A stretch of 64,000 nucleotides of DNA from Flavobacterium sp. LHD-80 (GTDB taxonomy: Bacteria; Bacteroidota; Bacteroidia; Flavobacteriales; Flavobacteriaceae). Location: the NCBI RefSeq assembly GCF_030929605.1, contig NZ_JAVFVS010000004.1, forward strand, positions 124,001 to 188,000. Direction: 5' to 3'. This document shows, piece after piece, positions 55,657 to 63,437 of the stretch. The notes under the pieces are model-generated. The model had not been told where the DNA came from. It worked only from the letters and a program-made list of their open reading frames with translations, and did no database searches. Within the stretch, counting starts at the first letter, position 1, and each line of letters starts with the position of its first letter. A program made the position numbers and the translations under genes.

Positions 55657-56268
55657 ATGAAAAAAATTGTACTTTTTGCATTGCTAAGCGTCTTATTCAC
55701 GAACTGCCAATCTGATGATTCCGAGCAGGGAAATGCGGATAACTCAAAATCATCCATCAGCTTCATATTGAATGATAAAACACAGTATGTGACCGCTACT
55801 GATGTTTCTGGTTCTGCAATTGACGTTACATGGGCGAAAAGCGAGGCAACTGCCAACGCTGAGAACGAATACAGCATTTACGGCAGTTTCATCATCAAAA
55901 ATCCTGCATCAAATGACAACCGTGATTCTGGAGACATGTATTTTCAAATCGTAACTTCTGATGCCAGACTGACTGCGGGAAAAACATACGATATTTCTTT
56001 TACTTATCTAAACTCTGGCGTTAATGGCATTCCTCTGGCTTATGACCCAGCGGTCTGCTACACCAGCACTGATTTGTTTGAAAGCAGTAAAACGGCAGGT
56101 AAAATCAAGATAACCAGCTTTGACGGAACAACTCTTAAAGCTGAATTTTCAATTGATAATCTGACCAACAAGAATCCGTATTCCGATTTTGGATTCTGTA
56201 ACGGAAGCAGGATAACTGAGAAATCATTCAGCATTTCAAAAGGCAATCTGACTGCTGTGATTGAATAA
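55657..56268 (+). CDS. Uncharacterised lipoprotein, 203 aa
   Basis: A lipoprotein signal ends at Cys17 (LFTNCQSDD), followed by a Ser/Asn-rich linker and a beta-rich domain. No family is recognised. It is the second gene of the Xre-linked pair and ends at a terminator. Confidence 0.7.
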   Translation: MKKIVLFALLSVLFTNCQSDDSEQGNADNSKSSISFILNDKTQYVTATDVSGSAIDVTWAKSEATANAENEYSIYGSFIIKNPASNDNRDSGDMYFQIVTSDARLTAGKTYDISFTYLNSGVNGIPLAYDPAVCYTSTDLFESSKTAGKIKITSFDGTTLKAEFSIDNLTNKNPYSDFGFCNGSRITEKSFSISKGNLTAVIE

Positions 56269-56284
56269 ACAGTTATTCTAAGTT

Positions 56285-56316
56285 TGAAAAAGAGGGATTT
56301 ATCTCTCTTTTTTTAT
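56285..56316 (+). terminator. Terminator after lipoprotein gene
   Basis: The stem agagggat with atctctct (one G-T pair) is followed by a T-run. Confidence 0.75.
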
Positions 56317-56333
56317 GCTCTTAAATCAAATCA

Positions 56334-57200
56334 TTAAAGTGGAAAATATCTGTTTATCAGCTCTCTCTGTTGCTGGCTGTCCGCTTTGAAATATTTCTCG
56401 GTCGTTCCAGGCCACTTATGTCCCGCAAGTTCCTGAACATGCTCCAAAGGCAGTTCCTGTTCATTGAGCCAGTTGCAGATAACGCTCATGCGGATGGTCT
56501 TTGGGTTGAGGTTCTTGTCTGGAAATAACGGTTTTAACGGCTCAATCATGGCGTGGATGCTGTTCACTGCTATAGGCTTTCCCAGCTTTGTAATGATGAG
56601 CTTATCAGTTGCGCTTCTGAGCATTCTGGGTCTGACTTCATTGATATACTTGGAGAACAGCAGTATCTGCTTTGCCAGCAGTTGGAGTTTTCTGCTGTTG
56701 AGGTTGCTGGATGCTTTGACATACACTGTTCCCGCATCCAAATCAATATCCCGAACACTCAGCCGAATAATCTCATCGCTGGTCAATCCCTGATAAATCA
56801 GCAGATTCAAAAGAACGCTGTTTCGTGTATCAAGATTTTCATATCTGTTCTCACGGGTCATTAGCAGTTGAAGTTCTTCTGAGCTGAACAAATCCTGAAC
56901 CTGCACAGCCTGATTGCTGTTGACCTTGATATTGAGCTTTCTGCACGGATGGTCTTCTCTGTAACCGCTCATAACCAAATAATCGTAGTATTTCTTGATA
57001 GCCGAGAGGATAACGACACGATATTTTGGGTTAGGCTGTTGCTTTCCGATTTCTTCCATATACTCAACGATGTTTCTGTATTTGTATCGTTTAGCTTTAG
57101 GATTCATCACTAAAAAGTGGTTGATGGCAAACATGTAGCTCTTTACGGTCTGCTCACTGTAGTTCTGGAGCAGGAAATTTTCAATTGTCGGTTTAGTCAT
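56334..57200 (-). CDS. Tyrosine recombinase-like protein lacking catalytic Arg (second of pair)
   Basis: This 288-aa protein has the fold order of XerC/D-type recombinases: N-terminal SAM-like domain, then catalytic domain. The first catalytic Arg is replaced by Thr140 (QGLTSDEI), and the HxxR box reads K234-x-x-R237, so the His is gone. His261 in LAGHKW and Tyr270 remain. It lies 11 bases downstream of an intact recombinase gene. It probably acts as a partner subunit that binds DNA or provides architecture; catalysis seems impaired. Confidence 0.85.
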   Translation of the reverse strand: MTKPTIENFLLQNYSEQTVKSYMFAINHFLVMNPKAKRYKYRNIVEYMEEIGKQQPNPKYRVVILSAIKKYYDYLVMSGYREDHPCRKLNIKVNSNQAVQVQDLFSSEELQLLMTRENRYENLDTRNSVLLNLLIYQGLTSDEIIRLSVRDIDLDAGTVYVKASSNLNSRKLQLLAKQILLFSKYINEVRPRMLRSATDKLIITKLGKPIAVNSIHAMIEPLKPLFPDKNLNPKTIRMSVICNWLNEQELPLEHVQELAGHKWPGTTEKYFKADSQQQRELINRYFPL

Positions 57201-57211
57201 AGGCTTGTTGG

Positions 57212-58129
57212 TTAAAAGGTTGTAACTGGTTTTCTTCTCTTGTTTTTGACGGCATAGATGTAGGTGGTATTGATTTGTGAATGACCTAGAAATCCACGTA
57301 TAAAATCAATTCCTGCGTTCTTTTCCATCAAATGACTCGCAATGCTGTGTCTTAGGCAGTGAAGCGTGATATCTTTCTGGATTAGCTCATAACTGCTGGT
57401 CTGCTCGGTCATTTTCTTCAAGGTATCGTTGAGGTATTCGCCATTCATACGTTTACCGCTGTCATGGATAAAAAATGCATCCTCACTTTGATTTGTGCCT
57501 TTCAGCTTCTCATAACGTTCCTCAGCTATATATCTTTTGATGTGACCTGCAACCATATCGCTCATAGGAACTTCACGTCTTTTGCTTCCTTTTCCTTCCC
57601 TGACAATAAGCATTCCTCTGGAGAGTTGGATATCTCTGGTATTCAGAGCTTCAATCTCAGACCTTCGAAGTCCGCAACCGTAAGCCACTGACAGCAGAGC
57701 CCGCTGTAAATCGCTTTGGCAGTGCTGGTAAAGCAGTCTGATTTCTTCTACGCTCAGGGCATTTCTGGAATTTCCGTTGTCGCCTGAATAGCTTGGAATG
57801 TAGAACGCTTTTTCAATCTGCCTGTTCTCCAACAGGTTCAGAACAAAAAGACCAAGAGCAAAAAGATGGAATTTGATGGTTTTTCCTGCCAGTGTTCCGC
57901 TTCCTCTGTGTTTGGGTCTGCTTATCAGATGTTCGTAATAGCTTACCGATTCTCTGCCTGTTACGCTTTTTATCTTGGCTATTCCTGCATCTTCAAGCCA
58001 GATAAGAAATTCAGATACGGCTTTCTGGTACATTGTGCCTTTTCCCTGCTTGTAGTTCTTAACCTTTACATAGCTGTCAAAATCATTCAGAAGATTCTGA
58101 AATGCTGTATTTTTTATCGTTTTTATCAT
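57212..58129 (-). CDS. Tyrosine recombinase, catalytically complete (first of pair)
   Basis: This 305-aa recombinase has all expected residues: Arg155 in CGLRRSEI, Lys180, His257-x-x-Arg260 in LHCLRHS, His283 in FLGHSQ and Tyr292. Size and layout match XerC/XerD or Tn-type recombinases rather than large phage integrases. It follows the P-loop ATPase gene by 110 bases and is the start of a two-recombinase pair. Confidence 0.92.
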   Translation of the reverse strand: MIKTIKNTAFQNLLNDFDSYVKVKNYKQGKGTMYQKAVSEFLIWLEDAGIAKIKSVTGRESVSYYEHLISRPKHRGSGTLAGKTIKFHLFALGLFVLNLLENRQIEKAFYIPSYSGDNGNSRNALSVEEIRLLYQHCQSDLQRALLSVAYGCGLRRSEIEALNTRDIQLSRGMLIVREGKGSKRREVPMSDMVAGHIKRYIAEERYEKLKGTNQSEDAFFIHDSGKRMNGEYLNDTLKKMTEQTSSYELIQKDITLHCLRHSIASHLMEKNAGIDFIRGFLGHSQINTTYIYAVKNKRRKPVTTF

Positions 58130-58239
58130 TTGTCTATGTTTTTTTTAATCATCATTTGAAAACTTTCCTTATGCGTATTTTCCAATTTGGGGAACACCAG
58201 CGTTATATTGCCTGTAATTGCAGGTACTGACGTGTTCTT

Positions 58240-59922
58240 TTAGGTGGTTTTCAGCTGGTCTAACTGTCTGCTCATATCTTCCTTAATCTTGGCTTTCATC
58301 TTCTCCAGATTGTCCCAATAGCTGATTACATACTTGAATCCTTTGTTTGGCGAGCCTTCAACTGCCTGAACGTACTCGAGCTCCTGCAAGGTCTGTATGT
58401 ACTTAAAGGCTGAGGTCTTGCTCATATTGAGTTCCTGTCTTATCTCACGAGTCGTAAATCGGTGCGTTGTTCCGTTGGTTTGGCTTTTTACATATCCTTT
58501 CAGCTTTTCAAAGAACTGTCTTGTGCTTTTGTCGAGCTCGTCCACTTTGATGATGATGGAACTGAAAAAAATCTCAACGGCTTTCCTCACATCTTCTTCG
58601 GTGGCTATCAGTCTTCCTTTATCATCCATTTTTCTCTGGTACTGGTTCAGGATTGCAATCTGGGCGACAAAACTCTGAAAATGGGCGTTGAGTCTTCTGA
58701 GCATCTTGGCTTCCAGCGGAAGCATAAGCTTATCGGCAAACGGATTCACAACCTCATAACTCCTTAGGACTCTCATGCAGTTTCTCAGGAGCTGTCTGGC
58801 TTCCTGTTCACGTTCTGCGTTGCTGATGCCTGCATTTTTCTGGTTCTGCACATGTATGATTCTAAGGGTCTGTTCAAGGCTTTCATCCACTCCCAAGACT
58901 ACCGAACGGCTCATGTTGTCATAGTAGACCTCTGCTTTGGTCGTGGCGGTCAGGCTTGCAAAATGGGCTTCAACCTTTTTTACTTTTGCTCTGCTCTTGC
59001 CAAGCGGGTCTTTCACTACCGTTGAACTGCTGAGAAGTCCAGCAGACTGCATTTCCCTGAACGCAAACTGCGCATCTTCATCCAGACCGTCAAAATCCTG
59101 TATCAGTATCAGTTTATTAATAAGTTCCTTATCTCTGTAGTGATATAGCGATTTGCTTGTGATTCTGGTCATGTTAAGAACGTCTTCCTGAGGCATGCAC
59201 TGGGCAATTCCGTTGATGAGGTGTGATTTTCCTTCTCCTGAGCTTCCCTGTATGAGTCCGTGCAGGGTATTGGGCATTTTGTAGCTTGAAGCGAGCGTGA
59301 ACAGCAGAATCCTGTTTTCTTCTTCTCCAACAATTCCGCTTTGTCCGAGCAGTTTGTCGATATTCTCAAAAAGCTTCGGTTTGGAAAGGAACTGCACTGC
59401 TTTTTCGCTTGCCTGCGGTGTGAGTTCCTTTTCGGAATACTGGTCAGTAACGGGACTCATTTCATCGTTGAAGAGCTTTTCCCTGTAGTCTTCCAGAAGG
59501 TCAGTGAACTGCAAGAGGTCAGCTTCCAAAAGCGTGCTGTCAAATCCGTGCTTCTCGCTCAGCTCCCTGCACTGGCTCTCTACGCTGGTAAAGTCAAACA
59601 AATCAATTTTCACACGCAGTCTTTTCTGGCTGTCGGCTGGAATTATCTGGATTGTAAGCCTCAGGTTTCCCAAATCCATCGGCAGGCTTCCAATCACAAA
59701 GAAAGTTCCTGTTTTTCCTTTGAAGCTGATTTTGTAGTCGCTTAGAATCTCCAGTGCTGGGATTGTCTTTTCTTTAAGTGGATTCTGCAATAGGTCAGCA
59801 ATTCCGCTTGTTCCGTAATTCAGCCACATATCGTTCATGCTGTGTCCGTCTGGGAGCTGAATCATGTTTACTGGCAGTTCTGGTCTGATGTTCTGTATCT
59901 GGGTTTGTATGTTGTTTTGCAT
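58240..59922 (-). CDS. P-loop ATPase with C-terminal winged helix, mobile element 2
   Basis: This 560-aa protein has Walker A GSSGEGKS at 226-233 and a Walker B-like LILIQDFDGL at 271-280 (Asp276, Asp278). A winged HTH lies at about 490-545 (TREIRQELNMSKTSAFKYIQ). Residues 15-45 (QLPDGHSMNDMW) look like the tail of a Toprim primase domain. It begins 4 bases after the stop of a primase-like gene, so the two may be a split primase-ATPase. Functions in other primase-linked helicases suggest element replication or transposition. I do not know a named family. Confidence 0.72.
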   Translation of the reverse strand: MQNNIQTQIQNIRPELPVNMIQLPDGHSMNDMWLNYGTSGIADLLQNPLKEKTIPALEILSDYKISFKGKTGTFFVIGSLPMDLGNLRLTIQIIPADSQKRLRVKIDLFDFTSVESQCRELSEKHGFDSTLLEADLLQFTDLLEDYREKLFNDEMSPVTDQYSEKELTPQASEKAVQFLSKPKLFENIDKLLGQSGIVGEEENRILLFTLASSYKMPNTLHGLIQGSSGEGKSHLINGIAQCMPQEDVLNMTRITSKSLYHYRDKELINKLILIQDFDGLDEDAQFAFREMQSAGLLSSSTVVKDPLGKSRAKVKKVEAHFASLTATTKAEVYYDNMSRSVVLGVDESLEQTLRIIHVQNQKNAGISNAEREQEARQLLRNCMRVLRSYEVVNPFADKLMLPLEAKMLRRLNAHFQSFVAQIAILNQYQRKMDDKGRLIATEEDVRKAVEIFFSSIIIKVDELDKSTRQFFEKLKGYVKSQTNGTTHRFTTREIRQELNMSKTSAFKYIQTLQELEYVQAVEGSPNKGFKYVISYWDNLEKMKAKIKEDMSRQLDQLKTT

Positions 59923-59926
59923 TTTC

Positions 59927-60493
59927 TTAGTTTTTTATGATTATGATTTCTTCAAGTTCGTACAGTGATTTTAAGGCTTCCATGTGCTGTGGCAGAAGCT
60001 CTCCGTTGTGCATCGCCATGACAGCATCCCTGTTCTGGAGTGCTTTGGACTGCAACAGGCTGGCGCAGTCAATGACTGTTGGAGCGAGATAGAGCCTTTT
60101 GGTGTTTGCACTCGGATAAGCTGGATAGATTCCGTCATTGTTGAGGTATTCTTCCTTAGGCGTTTCAAGGTTGAATCGTACAGCAAAATAGTTTACGATT
60201 CTGTTCTCTTTGTCCAACAGCGGAAAAATCAGTCCATACCTGCCAAATGCTGTGTATGCCGTCAGGTCTTGCTGTCTTACGCCTGCATCGCTCTTTTTAA
60301 GCATTCCTAACGCTTCAAATTCATCTTTGGACTCTTGGGATTCTCTATGATGGAATTGTCCTGAATTGAAGCCGATTCTAAGCTCTGCATAATCCAGTCC
60401 TATACTTTTTAGATAGTCTTTTGGTTTTATCGCTTTGGAACTTCTGATGCCAGTTTCAAATGACTGGAAAAGTGTTTCTAATGTATTTTTCAT
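59927..60493 (-). CDS. DnaG/Toprim-like primase fragment, mobile element 2
   Basis: The protein (188 aa from MKNTLETL at 60493) shows the DnaG core pattern GRYGLIFPLLDKENRIVNYF then PKEEYLNNDGI and RLYLAPTVIDCASLLQSKAL. The Toprim Glu is not in its usual place before ID(C/A), and the frame ends (EIIIIKN) just before where the DxD motif should be. No CHC2 zinc finger is present. It is either degenerate or completed by the ATPase gene 4 bases downstream. A longer start at 60580 adds 29 residues of low quality. Confidence 0.62.
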   Translation of the reverse strand: MKNTLETLFQSFETGIRSSKAIKPKDYLKSIGLDYAELRIGFNSGQFHHRESQESKDEFEALGMLKKSDAGVRQQDLTAYTAFGRYGLIFPLLDKENRIVNYFAVRFNLETPKEEYLNNDGIYPAYPSANTKRLYLAPTVIDCASLLQSKALQNRDAVMAMHNGELLPQHMEALKSLYELEEIIIIKN

Positions 60494-60974
60494 AAGTTTA
60501 GTTTTTTTAGGTTTTGGCAGGTAACGTATAGACATAGGTATCCCGCTTCGATTATTAGGTCGAATATTCAATTGAAACATGTTTGTGATTTTTAGAGCTT
60601 GCTGTTCAGCTTTACAGTTTACTCTTATTCCATTCTTTAGCTGTCAGAATGGCGAAAGATTCTTGCAATAATCTTTTTCCTTTTGTTTTGTTTGACAAAG
60701 GTAAGTGATTAAAATGTAACTCAAAAATGCCCAAAAAGACCCAAATATTGATTTCTCAGTTTGCTAACTCAATTACGTTATACAAAGCCTAAAATAGAGC
60801 ATAAATAAATGATAATCAGAATATTAATACCAATACATAACTTAATTTACTTATGTATTTCGCTATTTCTTGAATAATTCTTAAAAAACAATAAAAAAGG
60901 CATTGAATTTTTGCGAATAATTTTTTGGCTATATGCTTCAACATAGAGTTACTTGCTTAAAATTAGCGATTTTT
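60494..60974. other. Intergenic region upstream of primase-like gene
   Basis: This 481-base AT-rich gap has no convincing gene. The plus-strand caaaggta at 60696-60703 reads TACCTTTG on the minus strand, and a TTTG lies 18 bases further upstream (minus strand, about 60722-60727), a well-formed Bacteroidota promoter for the primase/ATPase/recombinase operon. About 200 bases of leader would separate it from the first gene. Confidence 0.6.
60696..60727 (-). promoter_or_regulatory. Promoter of element 2 operon
   Basis: Minus-strand TTTG (about -33) and TACCTTTG (about -7) are separated by 18 bases, matching the TTTG-N19-TAnnTTTG pattern within one base. Confidence 0.55.
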
Positions 60975-61655
60975 TTAAGCGACTTGCTGTAATTGCATCC
61001 TATTGTAGAGTTGAAGAACCGTTGGAGCATAAAACTTATTGCCATGTCTGGTTTTGAAGTTTAGCTGGTTAAGATAATCTGCAATTTGTCTGTAACTCAT
61101 TTCTTTCTCTTTGCAATTAAGGATTATTGAATGAGCCTGACGATTTCTGTCGTTATTCATGGCATTTTCCTTGATTTTATTAACTCCTTTGGCTCTTGCT
61201 TCACTAGTTAGATTTTGCGGATTCCCTAATTTTACTCCTTTTTTCTTAAGTTCTGCAAGTGCAACCTTAGTTCTGGAACTTATAAGCTTGGCTTCTTGCT
61301 CGGCTAGTGCTGAAAAAATATGGATAGTGAAATTATTGGCTGATGGCATGTCAACCGCCAGAAACTCAATTCCTGAATCCATCAAAGAACTTACGAAGGT
61401 CACTTGCCTTGCTAAACGGTCTAATTTTGCTATGACCAAAATTGCGCCTTTATCTTTTGCCAATTGGATTGCTTTATGGATTTCAACACGCTCACGCTTA
61501 TTTGTACCCGTTTCAATTTCCGTAAAACTCTTTAAGATAATTCCGTCTTGTGAGGTCACATACTTTTCTACTGAACTTTGCTGGGCTGATAATCCTAATC
61601 CAGAGATTCCTTGCTCTTTTCTGCTCACACGATAATAGGCGATAAATTTTTTCAT
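60975..61655 (-). CDS. Serine recombinase (resolvase family)
   Basis: This 226-aa serine recombinase has catalytic Ser11 in YRVSRKE, the KLDRLAR motif near residue 78, and a C-terminal HTH (YRQIADYLNQLNFKTRHGNK). It could resolve cointegrates or invert DNA. It is monocistronic here, 320 bases from the HUH-like gene. All catalytic residues seen are present. Confidence 0.9.
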   Translation of the reverse strand: MKKFIAYYRVSRKEQGISGLGLSAQQSSVEKYVTSQDGIILKSFTEIETGTNKRERVEIHKAIQLAKDKGAILVIAKLDRLARQVTFVSSLMDSGIEFLAVDMPSANNFTIHIFSALAEQEAKLISSRTKVALAELKKKGVKLGNPQNLTSEARAKGVNKIKENAMNNDRNRQAHSIILNCKEKEMSYRQIADYLNQLNFKTRHGNKFYAPTVLQLYNRMQLQQVA

Positions 61656-61789
61656 GATACTTACGATTTTAAACCTTAAACGGTCGTTTGTGATTTATTA
61701 CACTCCAAAAGTCCAGGTCTAAAATGGATTATCCTAGAAAAATCCTGGTTTTCCTGGGCTCACAGCTTTTTTGGTCATTTCAGAGCACA

Positions 61790-61820
61790 AAAAAACGAGG
61801 TCATTAGCCTCGTTCTTTGG
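61790..61820 (-). terminator. Terminator overlapping 48-aa ORF stop
   Basis: Stem aacgagg (61794-61800) with cctcgtt (61808-61814); on the minus strand it is followed by a T-run. The stop codon of the 48-aa ORF is in the loop. Confidence 0.75.
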
Positions 61821-61950
61821 ATTGTATCAATCGTGAAAACTCTGAAAATTCATGGTCGGTAAAATCTTCCCTTTTAAAACTGATTGGCAGTTTGAGCGGT
61901 TGTGACTTCAAAACCTCTTTGAGCTGAGAAAGTTTAAGCTTAATTCTCAT
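61804..61950 (-). CDS. Small protein overlapping the HUH-like gene, 48 aa
   Basis: This frame (start MRIKLKLSQL) begins 11 bases inside the end of the upstream 214-aa gene and ends within a terminator loop. It is basic and shows no recognised domain. Overlap and terminator position strongly suggest it is a translated, coupled partner of the HUH-like protein. Confidence 0.6.
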   Translation of the reverse strand: MRIKLKLSQLKEVLKSQPLKLPISFKREDFTDHEFSEFSRLIQSKERG

Positions 61951-62584
61951 CGGCTGTAGTATTTGTGGTGTTACTGATAAAATCCCAATCTTCTCCGCTC
62001 AGACCATCTTTGGACATGTAGAACAATCCAGCTTTGTATCGGTCATAAATACTTACATCGGTTCTGTCGTAGTTGAAGTAGTCCTGAATATCCGTTACAA
62101 TCTGCTCATGAAGTTTCTTATCAGAAGCGTAGACCACAAAATGATTGTGACAGCCTTTTCGGTTTGGGAACGGTTCGGTTGTAAAGAACAGTCGGATTTC
62201 TGTTGATGCTCCGTATTTCTGGTTCAGATAATCATAAAGTCCGTGCATCTGCTTAAAACAGCTTGTCTTATTGCGGTCTGCTCTGTAGGCTACCGTAAAG
62301 AAAAAGCTCCAGTCCATCTGCCAGAAGGTATGTTGCAGGCTCTGTTTATCTGCCAGACAGTCTATGAGGTTTCTCATAGATAGGTTTTCCTGTCTTAAGG
62401 CTTTGTTCTCATCAAACATGATTTCACTGTCAAAGTATCTGGCATGGTCAACTGGGAACATTCTCTTTCCGCTTCTTAGGCTGGTTTCAGCAAATAGGTC
62501 TTCATTCTTATTGTAGAATCTGTAAATGGTGCTTTTGCTTGCTTTTGTGCTTATTATAAATTTCTTTAGGTTTTCATATTTCAT
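61940..62584 (-). CDS. Probable HUH-type Rep/relaxase-like protein with N-terminal HTH
   Basis: In this 214-aa protein residues 5-40 look like a helix-turn-helix (TKASKSTIYRFY). The rest has three patterns of rolling-circle Rep proteins: FFFTVAY (94-100) as motif I, CHNHFVVY (145-152) as the HUH motif, and YMSK (189-192) as the YxxK catalytic Tyr motif. It would nick single-stranded DNA for replication or transposition of the element. The HUH assignment is from motifs only. Confidence 0.55.
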   Translation of the reverse strand: MKYENLKKFIISTKASKSTIYRFYNKNEDLFAETSLRSGKRMFPVDHARYFDSEIMFDENKALRQENLSMRNLIDCLADKQSLQHTFWQMDWSFFFTVAYRADRNKTSCFKQMHGLYDYLNQKYGASTEIRLFFTTEPFPNRKGCHNHFVVYASDKKLHEQIVTDIQDYFNYDRTDVSIYDRYKAGLFYMSKDGLSGEDWDFISNTTNTTADEN

Positions 62585-62741
62585 TTCTTAGTTTCGTTAG
62601 TATCTCGTTATTGGTTAGATACAGGAAGTCCATACAAGGAGGTTAGTCAAGCATCTTTACAATAAATACTAACGAATCTCGAAAAGTGTAGCTTTTTGGC
62701 ACTTTTTTTTCAAAAATATTTTTTGGATGGGAAAATATGTG

Positions 62742-62758
62742 TTCCAAAATGAGACACT
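62742..62758. repeat. Direct repeat copy (matches 52972-52988)
   Basis: ttccaaaatgagacact, 16 of 17 bases identical to the copy at 52972-52988 in the same orientation. The two copies bracket the orphan Rhs module plus element 2. Confidence 0.5.
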
Positions 62759-62790
62759 GGTCAGTGAAGTTTCAAAAATTAGAAAATTTT

Positions 62791-62920
62791 CGCTTAGAGC
62801 ATCGATGGTATCGATTGGAACAGGTACACAATTTTACAGTATGGGGAGGTAACTTGGCACTAAAAATATCGGCTTTTGGTATCGAAACCGCCGATACAGG
62901 GAGGGAGGATGCTCTGAGTG
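62791..62920 (+). ncRNA. Candidate multi-stem structured element upstream of HUH-like gene
   Basis: A 13-bp outer stem pairs 62791-62803 with 62908-62920 (two G-U pairs on the plus strand, which would be A-C mismatches on the minus strand). Inside is a perfect 7-bp hairpin, tatcggc (62867-62873) with gccgata (62890-62896), whose loop can form a further ggt/acc pair, and a short gat-ggt-atc hairpin (62804-62812). It may be a structured RNA or a DNA hairpin (nick site or recombination site) linked to the HUH protein. No family is recognised. Confidence 0.45.
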
Positions 62921-63009
62921 CTATTTTTTCATACTGTTGAGATTACTTAGCAAATACAGGATAACTTGGATTCTATTTTAACAGTTTGGTACACTTAAAG
63001 TGGTATAAA

Positions 63010-63044
63010 AAGCAAAAGCCACTCCGTTTAAGGAATGGCTTTAA
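63010..63044 (-). terminator. Terminator after putative immunity lipoprotein
   Basis: Minus-strand stem agccattcc with ggagtggct (one G-U pair) is followed by a T-rich tail. Confidence 0.7.
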
Positions 63045-63072
63045 TCATATTGTTGATTTATGTTTACTATTA

Positions 63073-63420
63073 TTATTTTTTTTCAAACTCAACAGCATCA
63101 ATCAATTCAATATCTTTTTGATAAGGATTGATTGCACCAAGTCTCAATTTGCTATCGGTTAAAATTTCAATTAAATGTTTTTCTTTGAATTTAGAATTAA
63201 CTAATATCAAAGTATCTCCAGAAATTGAATAATTACTATAAATTATTTTTTTTCCATTTTCTATTCTTGAAATACTTTTTTTATTGATTTCAAGAACTAT
63301 TGATGACTGTTTTTTATCTACAGTATTCCACTTTCCAATCAATTCTTCTTTAGTAAAAGTTTTTTTTTGTTGACATGAAAAAAAACTTATTAGAACTAAA
63401 AACAACATTTTAAAAGACAT
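63073..63420 (-). CDS. Small lipoprotein, candidate immunity protein
   Basis: This 115-aa protein has a lipoprotein signal (Cys16 in FFSCQQK) and a compact beta-rich domain, with a lipocalin-like ELIGKWNTVD start. It lies 17 bases downstream of a Rhs-type C-terminus, the standard place for an immunity gene. Export to the periplasm suits a toxin acting on peptidoglycan. Family not recognised; the immunity role is inferred from position. Confidence 0.6.
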   Translation of the reverse strand: MSFKMLFLVLISFFSCQQKKTFTKEELIGKWNTVDKKQSSIVLEINKKSISRIENGKKIIYSNYSISGDTLILVNSKFKEKHLIEILTDSKLRLGAINPYQKDIELIDAVEFEKK

Positions 63421-63437
63421 ATATTTTATTTATTAAG

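Larger units (their letters stand above)
62585..63072. other. Intergenic region with structured element between HUH-like gene and lipoprotein gene
   Basis: This 488-base gap contains the multi-stem structure at 62791-62920, a 17-base direct repeat copy at 62742-62758 and a terminator at 63012-63043. A 67-codon plus-strand frame at 62737-62940 overlaps the structure and has no recognisable product. Confidence 0.6.

Noticed and set aside
59925..59940. An in-frame A AAA AAC heptamer right before the stop of the primase-like gene, suggesting -1 frameshifting into the ATPase gene
   Set aside because: The -1 frame reaches a stop after about 20 codons and does not enter the ATPase frame; the ATPase is in the +1 frame, which this slippery pattern does not serve.
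62737..62940. A 67-codon plus-strand ORF between the HUH-like gene and the lipoprotein gene
   Set aside because: It overlaps the stem structure at 62791-62920, has no recognisable domain and no clear ribosome site, so I treat it as chance.
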